A stretch of DNA of 64,000 nt from Pomacea canaliculata (lineage: Eukaryota > Mollusca > Gastropoda > Architaenioglossa > Ampullariidae). The position numbers and the translations under genes are program-made. Positions 31,507 to 41,762 of this stretch are shown here, one piece after another (within the stretch, counting starts at the first letter, position 1; each line of letters starts with the position of its first letter). A model generated the notes under the pieces. That model saw nothing but the letters and a program-made list of their open reading frames with translations, was not told where the DNA came from and searched no databases. The stretch covers positions 451,501 to 515,500 of the forward strand of contig NC_037597.1 in NCBI RefSeq assembly GCF_003073045.1, given 5' to 3'.

Positions 31507-32054
31507 AAAAAAATATTTTGTAATAAACAATATTGCTTAAACAAATGAAACAACTTCGCCCTTCACTACTTTGATACACCCTGTGGTTTCTCCATCGATG
31601 CAAACAACACACACACACACACAAAAACAGAAAAACACCCATCAGAGTTGTGAAATTTACTCACATTCTTAATATGTAGTTTTGAATTTTATCAAGTGAA
31701 TAGTGGCTTAAGAATTATTTATCCTTTCAAAAGAATTATTAGCTGATACAAAAATCACTTTCATAGTCTTGATAAATTACCATATGTTTGTGTTGCAAGA
31801 CTCGACAGCATTCCACATTTTTCCTCTGGTCATCCACTGTATTACCAGTATCATATACATTGCAGAGAAAAAATGGGAAGAATGAAAAAAAAAAAAAGCA
31901 AAATGACTACCGACCTGTTACATTTCTTCACATAGTAAAATTGTTGGAATGAGAGCAGAGAAAATATGCAGACTAAATCAGAAAAATCTAGTTGTGCAGA
32001 TATTTATGAAAATTACAACTTCTGGGAGAGAGATAACAACAATTCCCCTTCTGG
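31507..32054. other. Intergenic, nothing recognised
   Basis: AT-rich; includes a short CA-dinucleotide run near 31608-31620. No gene supported. Confidence 0.4.
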
Positions 32055-32290
32055 AAGCAAGCTTAATGTGCTGTGCTCACAGAAATATAAACAGGATGAG
32101 AGCGGATCGCACAATACATGCTTAAACAAGTGTAAAGCTACATAGTGGCAGAGCAGAGTTGAGGACTATCTGTGAGTTAATTCTGACACATATTTTTGAA
32201 AGATGTGTTTTAACACCAGAATTAAACACTTTGAATGCAGTCACAGTTGCAAGAGAAAGGGTCAGAGAATTTGAAACATTGAAGCCAGGG
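32055..32290 (-). repeat. Interspersed repeat, second copy of the 2.7-kb repeat
   Basis: AAGCTTAATGTGCTGTGCTC, then AAAGATGTGTTTTAACACCA and TTTGAATGCAGTCACAGTTG parallel the repeat at 2690-3010. It lies downstream of SPTSSA. Confidence 0.45.
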
Positions 32291-32952
32291 AAGGAGAAGA
32301 GTCAATGAGACCATAATACCATCAGATTCAAAACTGGAATAGCTGTGTTGATATTTCTTATTCCTATTATATCAAATAGAGGAATAAAACTAAAAAGAAC
32401 AGTCCTCCCTGCATATCTGTCATCAATTTGTTCTATATAATTTAGATTGTGACAAAAAAAAAAAAGCGAATGGGGATGTCTGTTATGGTCTTTCTGAGAT
32501 ACCAAGACTAGCAAAAAGTGATGAGTTTATAAAAAGTACAAATTGACAATGTACCATAAGATTGAAAAATACAAATTACAATATTGTTCTCTTAACCTTA
32601 ATTCACAAGAAATATTTCATTGTAAACAGAGAAAAACAATATTTAGATTGTAGAAACCTTTTCTTGTGAAACCTTATTTGCCAAATTAAAAAAAAAGAAG
32701 CAAGATATGCAATCACAGTAGACATGTAGTCTCTCACATGAGAAAACAGTGAGAATGAACATTATAGCAACTGATGAGACAAAATAAGTGTTCCTGACAC
32801 ATGGTATTTCTGGATAAACACAATATGAAATCTGGCAAAATAAAATGCCACAAAAACAGGCCTACAAAAAAAGTAGACCTACGTCGTGCAATGTTTTTGC
32901 CACTGACAGTTATTATCCATAGCCAACAATTTCACATAATTAGCAGCAAGTG

Positions 32953-33216
32953 CTATGCTGGGATGTTTTCTGTTGCCGCTACCACAGCATATGGAGTGAT
33001 TCCAGAGATGTGCAACAGGAAGTGGAACAACATCATAAGATGGCCTGGGAGGTAAATGACACTGGCATACAAAATCAAGGTGAGGATAAGCACAATAACA
33101 GAATTAAAGATAAAGCGCTCTTTTGGTTCCATCATGTAGATCGTAGAGATTAGAGTGTAGTGGAAATAGTAGTAGCGAACACATTCTGTAATCTTGCTCA
33201 GCAGTGACAGCACCAT
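32953..33216 (-). CDS. SPTSSA: Serine palmitoyltransferase small subunit A-like (87 aa)
   Basis: The small subunit binds the SPTLC1/SPTLC2 heterodimer in the ER membrane, raises activity and influences acyl-CoA choice in the first step of sphingolipid synthesis. The frame starts MVLSLLSKITECVRYYYFHY and contains TLISTIYMMEPKERFIFNSV, then a hydrophobic span (IVLILTLILYASVIYLPGHL) and MMLFHFLLHI. The Y-Y.Y...EP.ER..FN order is characteristic of the family. Vertebrate proteins have EPWER where this has EPKER, and this one carries about 16 extra C-terminal residues (GITPYAVVAATENIPA). The coding part is in one exon. A TGTGTGCAG acceptor 19-20 bases upstream of the ATG suggests a 5' untranslated exon further up, possibly near the promoter-like site at 37.2 kb. 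Confidence 0.85.
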   Translation of the reverse strand: MVLSLLSKITECVRYYYFHYTLISTIYMMEPKERFIFNSVIVLILTLILYASVIYLPGHLMMLFHFLLHISGITPYAVVAATENIPA

Positions 33217-33539
33217 GTTCCCAACTCTTTTTATCTGCACACAATAATATAACATTTCTGTTTCAGTAGGAAGTATGCATATAGTTATCTCAGTTTTTAT
33301 ACATTAAAATAGCATCAGTATCAGCAATTTTAATAATGGTAGGTTTTATATGGTGCATTTCCTTAAACGGATGCACTTCACAAGAGATCGGGGGTAGTTC
33401 AGAATGAGGCTGTGGGATTGACATCACTTTCAAGAAGAAAATATATTGACTCACATGCACAGTTAAATTTGACAGGAACACAAAGGAAGAAAGATACAGA
33501 AGTATCGTAGGAAAAAAACAGTCAGGATAGACTAATTAC

Positions 33540-34095
33540 AGTAGGTATTTCTGAAAGAGATAGACTTTAAATCCAGCACATAGCATATAGCATCCCCACT
33601 GTTCAGCAAACTGAGGCAGAACATTCCAAATGCTGGGACCAGAGAATAAGCAATAGCCAAACATTTCCAGTGTAAAACATGGGACAATGAGGAAACCAGC
33701 ATGGGCAAAGTGAACTGACTGGACAGGCTGATAGGGTGACAAGTTGAAATAGACTGGGGTTAGACCATAAAATTCATGATAGTAGAGCATGGTTATCTTG
33801 AATTCAATGCAAGCCTGAACTGGCAGCTAAAGGAAATTGTGCAGAGGTGGTGTGACATGATCAGCCTTCTGATCGTGCAATACAATGCAAACAGCATTGT
33901 TCTGAGCTTTTCAGAACTTACAGAGCAAGCAGCCAGAGAGATCAAAGAATGGAGAGTTACAATAGTCAAACCTAAACAATCCAAATAATGACGAAAGCTG
34001 CTTGGTGGAAGCAGAAAGGAGATGTCTGATGCAGCTGACCCTGTGCAATTCAGAGAGATGGCTTTGCAGACTGAATTAACATGATTGTCAAAAGA
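33540..34095 (-). mobile_element. LINE family F, C-terminal part (outer host of nest)
   Basis: The minus strand reads SFDNHVNSVCKAISLN, then FRHYLDCLGL and near the end GPSIWNVLPQFAEQ...FKVYLFQKYLL, the usual C-terminal order of CR1/L2/jockey ORF2. It appears to continue at 35.43-35.89 kb on the far side of a family E insertion. Confidence 0.65.
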
Positions 34096-35428
34096 CAAAT
34101 CAAATCAAACTTTATTGTCTGTCTGCGGAAGTCCGAGACAGAAAGTTTTCTTTTGCTCACAATCACTACATATATACAAACATATACATATATACAGCAT
34201 AATGACATTGCCCTGTTGTCACACTGCCACCAAGACATGCAGGAAAAAACAAATGCCTTCTCAGAAACAGCTGGAAACCTTGGCTTGAAGATTACAGCAA
34301 AGAAAACGAAAAGTATGAGAGTGAACGCCAGAGTCCAAGACAGCATCAAATTAAATGGAGAAGAGATTGAGGAAGTTGACAGTTTCACCTATCTTGGGTC
34401 CAAAATGTCAAATACCGGGGATGCAGAGGTGGAGATTCGAGCCCGACTGGCGAAAGCCTCACTCAGGAGCACATGGAAGGCAAAAAACATCAGTCAGAAA
34501 ATCAAGCTGAGAATCTTCAAGTCAACTGTGATCAGCACCCTCCTTTACGGATCAGAATCATGGAAGATGACCAAAACCATCAGTAACAGACTTGACGTCT
34601 TCGAAAACAGATGCCTCAGGCACATACTTAACATCTTTTGGCCAAATACCATCACCAACGAAGAACTGAAACCGACTCCATCACCACGCAGGTTCAACAA
34701 AGACGTTGGCAATGGATTGGACATGTGCTCCGCCATCAGACAGCAGACCTCTCCACAGTCGCCTACAGTGGACTCCAAACGGCCGAAGAAAACGAGGCCG
34801 CCCAAAGGAAACTTGGAGAAGAACAGTGGAAAGGGAGATGAAAGGAAAGGGCTGGAGCGGGTTTCAGCCAATGGACATCGGTGGCGGACTCTGGTTGAGG
34901 CCTTATGTGCAACCTGATGCATGAAGAGGAATAGATAGACAGCATAATGGGAAGACATACATACCCATAAACAATATTTAACAAACATGCATATCTACAC
35001 CTTCTCACACATACACATGAACCTCCTAAGAAGGATGCCAGGTAATAAAAGATAGGTCTACAAGTCCTAGTGCCTTTTATTTAGGGTGGTTATGGCTGCT
35101 GGCATGAAGGACCTCTTGTAGGCTATTCTCGCACACGTGGCACTTTGTAGCACCTGCCGGAGGGCAACAGCTGAGACTTGGGATGGAGAGGGTGAAATGG
35201 TGTTATAGGCCATCTTTCAGACTGCAAGAAGGTACCGGTCAGAAAGTGGCAGCTGTGTTGTACCAATAATTTTATTTGCCTGATGAATGACTCTGGCCAG
35301 CCTTGCCTTGTCTTTGACAAGGAGGTGTAGTCAAATCAGTCCTCCAGTTCCCCCACACAGGCCAGGTACTGTGATAGGGACTGCTCATCTTTGAGGCATG
35401 CCACGAGAGCCATGTCAAGTTTACAAGT
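34096..35428 (-). mobile_element. LINE family E (L2/Rex-like) inserted in family F
   Basis: The minus strand, from the right, reads DKARLARVIHQ-type sequence (frame 35320-35123: TRQGWPESFIRQIKLL), FHPLHPKSQLLPSGRCYKVP, then RR..SFVP-type sequence, a 3' UTR and finally GACAATAAAGTTTGATTTG. The HPLHP..QLLPSGRCY block is characteristic of L2/Rex-group C-termini. It is itself split by a family B fragment at 34205-34938. Outer limits are approximate. Confidence 0.65.
34205..34938 (+). mobile_element. LINE family B, copy 1 (5'-truncated)
   Basis: Perfect 11-bp TSD ACAGCATAATG at 34194-34204 and 34939-34949. The ORF enters in the RT domain just after the FADD box (DIALLSHCHQDMQEKTNAFS) and continues IKLNGEEIEEVDSFTYLGSK, LLYGSESWKMTKT and RCLRHILNIFWPNTITNEEL. 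A frameshift near 34670 moves the C-terminal RWQWIGHVLRHQ and [12 protein letters not shown] segments to another frame. It ends after GCAACCTGATGCATGAAGAG with a short TAGATAGA tail. Inserted into the family E element. Confidence 0.92.
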
Positions 35429-35429
35429 T

Positions 35430-35885
35430 AGAGAACAGCATTGTTAACAGTAAAGACAATGACATTTCAAACAATTACTTCAAAATACCCGAAAGACTGG
35501 GAAAGAGTAATGGTGGATTAAAAGAGCGTGAGTGATGTGGATGAAGGAAGATTTTCAAGCACATGTTCAGAGGATGTTAGGATGACTTGTTTTTTCCTCG
35601 CTAAGCTTTGTTTGTCAACATCCAGTTCATGACAGAATTATGTAGAGTTGGCAAGCAGGGCCAGATGTCAGGAGCTGTCATAGGCATACAAGTGGTACTG
35701 CAAACCAGAATGGCAGATCACAGGACCAAGTGGCTGGACATAGGCAGCAAACTAGAGAGGCTCAAAGACTGAACCCTGAGGCACTCCATATTGTACGGCA
35801 GCAGGTTTTAATGCAAAGCCATGGACACTTACAGATTGGGTATGAGGAGGCAGACAGGGATAGAACCAACCAACTGATCATTAGT
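35430..35885 (-). mobile_element. LINE family F RT core fragment (outer host of nest)
   Basis: The minus strand, from 35800 down, reads VQYGVPQGSVFEP, FAAYVQPLGPVICHSGLQYH, LYAYDSS: the block B to YADD region of a CR1/L2/jockey-type RT, with catalytic DD altered to YDS and several stops. Confidence 0.65.
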
Positions 35886-35889
35886 ATGT

Positions 35890-37180
35890 TGTTGATGTGC
35901 AAGTAAGTTTATATCTACGGTTGATTTTAATGGAATTCAAAGTTTTCCTTGTCCACTTCTGTCCAGATACACAAAGACTATCTTTTTATAGGCTTTGTGT
36001 CCATAGAACAAGCCAAAGATAGAGAAATAAACAAAAATAGAGAAGAAAAAGTACAGAAAAAGAAAAACCACCTGGCGGCTCATAGTAAACAGGATGGCTG
36101 CAAAGAGAGAGACACACACACTGACAGGAAATATGAAAGAGAAGACTGCAGCCAGAGTGAAATATAGACAGAGGAACATCACTATAAAGAAGAGTGTTTA
36201 AAAGGATAAGAAAGTATACACTGGGAACTTAGCAACAAAGAGACATACACAGAAAAGAACATCGCAATAAAGAATAGTGTTCAAAAGGGTAAGATGGTAT
36301 AAATAGAAAACTTAGCCACAGAGCCACATTTGGCAGCAGAAAACCAGAACAGCATTTGACTTCCCAGTAAGATGATGGCTCAAGATCCACACACAACCTT
36401 TCAACAGGCAGCAGAATATCTGGAGATCATTAGGCTTGCTGACCATTACCAAAGTGAAAATATAAAAATTAAAGGAGCCCTAGTTGTCTTATATTCCTCA
36501 GAAATTATTGGAAAGCAACAAGATCAAGAGCTGGCTCAGAGGCTTCAGGGGACAAATCTTTTGCGGAATTCCCATGAGTCATAAGCAAAGAAATGAGCAG
36601 ATGCATGGGCATCAAAAACATCGTGAAAAAGGCGAAACAGAGACAATGGAAGTGAGTGAGCTATGTCCTGTGGATGGAGAAGACTAGATAGGTACCACCA
36701 GAGGAAGAAAGAGGGCCAGGCTTTAGGGTATGGGGCAACAAGATATGGACAGGAGATGAAAGTGGTGGGCAAAACCTGAAGAGAAGTCAGTTGGCTCACC
36801 CAAGCCTTCAAGGTCAGCCGGTATAAAGATTAACTATTATTACCGTTACGAAGCAAAAATAAAATTAAATGAATTTTCAACAACCTTTTAATGAAATCCT
36901 AGCTTTACGTTCCCTTTAAGACTGTGTCGGTGACTAATCTAGTAATCATCAACTTATGACTTTAGCTCAAAGATTAAACTCTAGAACATTACACGTATAA
37001 TAATTCGCTCCTCTCCATTTCATCCGTGGTCTCTAGACTATATCTATTAAAATACAACAGATTTACTAATATTTGAAATGTTTATTTTGATTTCTTGGAC
37101 TTTTACCTCTCTAATAGCAGGCAAATTATTTCGTTTGAAGAAAAAAAAAATCACATAACCCAACGCTGATGGTTTGTGTA
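35890..37180. other. Intergenic, nothing certain recognised
   Basis: AT-rich and purine-rich on the plus strand (for example 36000-36360). The short frames found (for example plus 36372-36584) lack family motifs. Confidence 0.4.
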
Positions 37181-37185
37181 CTTCC

Positions 37186-37215
37186 TGCAGCAACAACAGC
37201 GGAAGTGACGTAGTT
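37186..37215. promoter_or_regulatory. Promoter-like ETS/CRE composite without assigned gene
   Basis: CGGAAGTGACGTAG at 37200-37213 joins an ETS core (GGAAGT) and a CRE half (TGACGT). The same GGAAGTGACGT occurs in reverse in the bidirectional promoter at 43335-43347. A minus-strand transcript from here would lead towards SPTSSA 4 kb away. Confidence 0.4.
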
Positions 37216-37780
37216 TGGTTGGTTAGGATGAAAAAGTAGATTGAACAATGGATTTGTTGGGAGACACATTTTGAAAATATTGTGGCTTCCAAATGTAACT
37301 ATCAAAAGTCTACAGAGTCTATATTTCACTTTTAAATGCCATTTTGAAATAAAAGCGTTATTTTCTTTTACGAAGAAAATGCAGGATGCGATCAAAACTT
37401 TTATCACCTGCTCCTGCACCTGTACATTTCGTGATATTAAAGTTATTTGTAATTTTACACTGAGCAACTCAGCAGCTCATATACCGCTTTCTCTCTCGCT
37501 CAAACATATAAAGGGGGAAGCAGATTCGATACACGTACGTGTGCCAAATTTCAAATCTTTCTGTCAGCTGCAACAAGGGAAAAATAACCAACAGCTATAG
37601 TTTCTTTGAAATACATGATCGACATTTTATTATAATTCATTGTCCCACCGTCACCTGGATGATGATGTGGTGCAATCAAACCGGTCTCCGGTAAAGGGGT
37701 TAAGGGTCCAAAGGAAAACGGAACAGTTTAATAGGGTTCATGCTTTACAGTCTGCTGCGTTTTACAATGTATACTGAGAG

Positions 37781-39380
37781 TTAGTTAGTTCCCGTTATGC
37801 CGGTCGGCACGTAGGGCAGCGACAAAGGTCCTCCACTTTTGCCTGTCCTGGGCTAGACTCCCCACAGTACCCCAGCTGAGGTTTTGGGTCTTCATGTCTG
37901 CCTCCACAGTTCGGCGCCAGGTGATCTTGGGCCGACCTCGCTTGCGTTTTCCTTCTGGCGTCCAGTGTAAGGCAGTTTTTATGATGGAGTTGCTCCCGCC
38001 TCGGAGGACGTGACCAATCCAGCGCCATCGCTTCTTCAACAGGATGGTGGCCATACTCTCCTGCCCGCACTGGGCAAGTAGTTCATCGTTGGAGATTGTC
38101 CTTGGCCAGAAGATGCCCAGAATTCTTCGCAGGCTTTTGGTGTGGAAGACTGACAGTTTGTTGAGGTCGCGGTCAGTCATTCGCCAGCACTCCGAGCCAT
38201 ACAGTAGAGTGGACATGACCAGACTCTGGTAAAGTCTCAGCTTGGTATTGATGCTGTACTGTGTCGACTTCCAGATGTTGCATAGGCTACAAAAGATGCC
38301 CCTGCTTTTGCTCAGTCTGCTCTGGATGTCACGGCCTGCTCCTCCATCTTGCGTGACCACGCTACCCAAGTAGGTGAAGCTTTCAACCATCGGCAGGTCT
38401 TCTCCCTCTATGCTGATCGGTGTTGGATTGGTGGTGTTCAGGGTCATCACTTCTGTCTTTGTCCGGCTGATGTGCAGTCCGACCTGCTGTGCAAAAGTGT
38501 GCAGGCGAGTCGTCTTCTCTTGCATGTGCCGGTGGGTGTGTGACAGCAGGGCCAGGTCGTCGGCAAAGTCTAGGTCTTCTAAGTTCGTGGAGAGTGTCCA
38601 TCGTATGCCCCTTGGTTCATCTTCCGTTGTATGGCGCGTTACCCAGTCAATGACAAGGTTAAAGAGCAGGGAAGACATCACGCAGCCCTGTCTCACTCCG
38701 GTCCCGACCTCAAAGTAGATGTCACTGTTTCCAACACAGCATGAAAAGTTCGCATAGAAGCTTTTGATCAATAGTACAATTTCCATTGGTATTCCGTATG
38801 CTCTCAGGATGCGCCAAAGGCTCTCTCTATGGATGCTGTCAAAAGCCTTCTGGAAATCTACGAAGTTAATATAGAGCTGCCTCTGCCACTCTGTGCACTG
38901 TTCAATGATGTTGCGTAGTGCGAATATCTGGTCGGTGCATCCTCTTCTTCTACGAAAACCAGCCTGTTCTTCTCTAAGTTGTGTGTCCACTGCCTCTGAG
39001 ATTCGTTGGATGATGATCTTTGTCATGATCTTGCTCGGGATGGACAGGAGAGTTATTCCTCGCCAGTTGTTGCAGTCGCTAAGGGATCCTTTCTTTGGGA
39101 TTTTGACGATCACTCCTCTGGTCCAGTCATCTGGGACTTGCGTCCCTTCCCATATTGCGGTAAATAGGGGTTGCAGGATATTGGCTGCCAGTTCTGGGTC
39201 CGCCTTGAATAATTCAGCATTCAGATTGTCCTGACCAGGTGCCTTTCTGTTCTTCAAGGACTTAATTGCTGTGATGATTTCCTGCTTCTCTGAAGAAGAA
39301 GCCGACATACAAGAAGCCATTGAGGACCTAGACATTAACATCGCCCCACCAGAGAAGCAGGAAATCATCACAGCAATTAA
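37781..39380 (-). mobile_element. LINE family A, copy 2, with inverted 5' end
   Basis: Perfect 12-bp TSD GTATACTGAGAG at 37769-37780 and 39381-39392. The 3' end (left) carries an AACT-repeat tail (TTAGTTAGTT on plus). The main body is on the minus strand. The outer 5' part (about 39293-39382) is inverted: it reads on the plus strand as EADIQEAIEDLDINIAPPEK. A 33-base inverted repeat (39260-39292 and 39350-39382, 57-base spacer) shows that both pieces contain the same stretch. This is the signature of twin priming during target-primed reverse transcription. Confidence 0.95.
37785..39371 (-). CDS. Reverse transcriptase ORF of LINE family A, copy 2 (528 aa frame)
   Basis: The same RT order as copy 1: [90 protein letters not shown] and [12 protein letters not shown]. 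The frame is unbroken. About the first 27 codons (before EKQEIITAIKSLKNRK, roughly 39290-39371) are antisense of the inverted 5' segment and not authentic element protein. The two residues Thr-Ala in EIITAIK are absent from copy 1. There is no endonuclease domain, so it is not autonomous. Confidence 0.9.
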   Translation of the reverse strand: MMISCFSGGAMLMSRSSMASCMSASSSEKQEIITAIKSLKNRKAPGQDNLNAELFKADPELAANILQPLFTAIWEGTQVPDDWTRGVIVKIPKKGSLSDCNNWRGITLLSIPSKIMTKIIIQRISEAVDTQLREEQAGFRRRRGCTDQIFALRNIIEQCTEWQRQLYINFVDFQKAFDSIHRESLWRILRAYGIPMEIVLLIKSFYANFSCCVGNSDIYFEVGTGVRQGCVMSSLLFNLVIDWVTRHTTEDEPRGIRWTLSTNLEDLDFADDLALLSHTHRHMQEKTTRLHTFAQQVGLHISRTKTEVMTLNTTNPTPISIEGEDLPMVESFTYLGSVVTQDGGAGRDIQSRLSKSRGIFCSLCNIWKSTQYSINTKLRLYQSLVMSTLLYGSECWRMTDRDLNKLSVFHTKSLRRILGIFWPRTISNDELLAQCGQESMATILLKKRWRWIGHVLRGGSNSIIKTALHWTPEGKRKRGRPKITWRRTVEADMKTQNLSWGTVGSLAQDRQKWRTFVAALRADRHNGN

Positions 39381-39392
39381 GTATACTGAGAG

Positions 39393-40079
39393 ATTGATCC
39401 TAAATCAGATTTCGCATGCGAATCTCAGACCTAAAGGATGAAGTCCATCTTTTCCACTTCCACCATCTATACAAGATCTGTGACTCGAGTTTCTATTAAT
39501 TTAATATAGAATCAACCCATTATACTCTACGCTAGCCTAGCTGAACAACCATGCTAGACATCATATTTGTTCTTGCTCTAAACGGATTGAAGTTCTTTTA
39601 ATAATTTAGAGTGAATGCATGACTGTTTGTCCCTTGCCGGCTTCAAATAATTATCTGGGACAATTATGGAAACACTTAATTACTCGAGCTGTAGTAACTG
39701 TGATAATTATTATACTATACGAGTATACGGTCTGCTGTATTCTATACTTATTAAGCTTCACGCTATATGTTGTGCGAGCTGTGCTCGTCACCTGAATGTT
39801 GTGGCTACGATCGAGGCCTGAGTCAAGAAAATCTCTTTCACACAAAAACCATCCGGTAACATTAAGATATGACATTAAACTGAAGGATCTTATCTTTTAC
39901 TGTTTTGTGTGTGCGTGGGCGCGCGCTCAGATGCGAAGGCGAACCCCTCCCCCGCCTACGTCCGAAGAACGTAACAGCTTTTCATGGAGAATCCAGTCAA
40001 TTATGTAATTATGACATTTTCACTTTCTCGGGACTTATCAGTTCATTCAGTTGCCACGACTGTGCGTGTGCCCCCTGTT
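39393..40079. other. Intergenic, nothing recognised
   Basis: AT-rich; contains a small GC-rich patch near 39910-39970 without recognisable content. Confidence 0.4.
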
Positions 40080-40550
40080 TGCCTGACGACCGTATCCTAA
40101 CTATTCCAGCCACCAAAGAATCAACATGTGGTCACAGAATTTTTAGTGCAACAAAACTATGGAACTATGGAACTCTCTACCCTTCCATATCCGCCACTTA
40201 CCCACAATTGAATCCTTTTAAATGTACACTAAAAACACATTTCTTCCTTGAGCATTACTCCTAACAAAAGTCTACACAAAGCTTGTCCTTCTACTCCACT
40301 CCGCTTCCCTTTTTTTTCAGTCAATTGGCTAGTTCCCTGCTCGTCTTCCTTTGCAGATTCACGAAGCTATCAGTTCTTGTAGCCCTATTCCTCCTTGCAT
40401 TTTCTCTGTTTGTCTTTTATTAGTCATCAGTACAATCTTTGTCCTTTCGTCTGTTGTCCACGTCTCGTGCTTGCCTCATGCACTAAGAGCACGCTTCTTT
40501 ATTATGAGAATGAGTATGCGCTACATAAATCAAGCGTTTATTTTCCTCCT
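40080..40550 (+). mobile_element. LINE family F C-terminus and 3' end
   Basis: A plus-strand frame reads ILTIPATKESTCGHRIFSAT, KLWN, and with frame slips FHIRHLPTIESF, LKTHFFLEHYS: the C-terminal helix of CR1/L2/jockey-type ORF2. The 3' region ends CACTAAGAGCACGCTTCTTT, GAGTATGCGCTACATAAATC. Confidence 0.65.
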
Positions 40551-41736
40551 TAGCTGCATTCATCACCTTTCTGTTTACTGCTTTGTACTCTGAAGCGGAT
40601 TCATTTTTTTTTCTTTGTTTCTTCAGCGCCCTTATTTGTTTACAGACATCTAGGATGCCATTTGTAACCCTAGCACTTCTTGAGCTTTTTGATGTGTTCG
40701 GAGGCGTCTACATCATAGCTTATGGTGTTCAGCGCAGCGAATTTACTTTCAGCTTTGTCCTTGAACATTTCTCCGTCTTATATCATCTCCAAATCAAAGG
40801 CAATCCGGTTTGTTTAGTGACGCTTCCTTCCATTCTGGTTGGTTCTTATTTTTTATAATTAGCACTACACACTTTCCAGTTTAAAATGGTTGGAAAAAAC
40901 AGCACAGTATTGTGGCATTTTGATTGGCTTTCCACATGTAAAATAAGTGCACAAGCAATGTACAACCAATTTAGTGCGCACGAGCAAGAAAGCACCTTTT
41001 AAACTATTATCTTGCAAAAATTAACATGTACACAAGTATCTTTTTGAAATCCAAACTGCTGAAAGAATGTGTTGTTTTGTTTCATAAAAGGGCCTCTTGT
41101 TTAATTGTAAACATCTTGAAGCTAATTGTGATAACCATGGTAAAACTGTTTTAGTCAGTTTAAAACAGGTCCAACCTGTTTAAAATAGAAGACCATTTCA
41201 AAAAGTTATTAAAACGCAAAAGCAATGCGTCTAAATGATTTGAGAGCATTTTGAAAAAGATTTCTAAATTTGCTTCTCGACTTTAGAACAGTTACCTTTA
41301 TTGCCGATCACTGAACACACAACACTTAGAAAGGACTTTTTAGAAACATGACGGATCCCACCAGTTTTCAGCTTGCATCACCATCTTTCTTTAGGAGGCT
41401 CTATGATTTGATCTGATAGACAGGCAAGAGAGATGACAAGAAGGCGTGCCTAACATAGTGCTCATGCTATTTCCTTCCATAGTGTCTTCCTGGTTATCAA
41501 AAACCAAAACAGGAGACAAATTCATGCCTAAACTATTTTACTAGGTTAGAATGGTACATAAAAAAAAAGAGTAAACAACACACCTTAATCATTTAGCTTT
41601 TATTTCAAATCTCTATCCATACAAAGCTTGTATTTTTCAAGTTCTGATCATCCTTTTTCGTGCTTTTATTATATTCTCTCACCCTTTTTCCACAAAAGCA
41701 CTGTTAACTACATTCTTTGATAATACTTCTATTCTG
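40551..41736. other. 3' flank of the 80-aa membrane protein gene
   Basis: Probably includes the 3' untranslated region of the minus-strand gene ending at 41737. The frame at 40583-40858 has no family match; its reverse strand shows weak LINE-like reading (KFAALNTI) that I would not call. Confidence 0.35.
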
Positions 41737-41762
41737 CTAGTGTACAGGATCAAAGTGGGAAT
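41737..41762 (-). CDS. 80-aa membrane protein, exon 4 (stop)
   Basis: A 26-base last coding exon: completes His, then SHFDPVH and TAG. The acceptor is TTTTGAACAG with a T-rich tract. The alternative is read-through of exon 3 into the intron, giving a different short tail. Confidence 0.6.

Noticed and set aside
36372..36811. Small frames on both strands near 36.4-36.8 kb
   Set aside because: Short, no motif, no splice context; composition similar to surrounding non-coding DNA.
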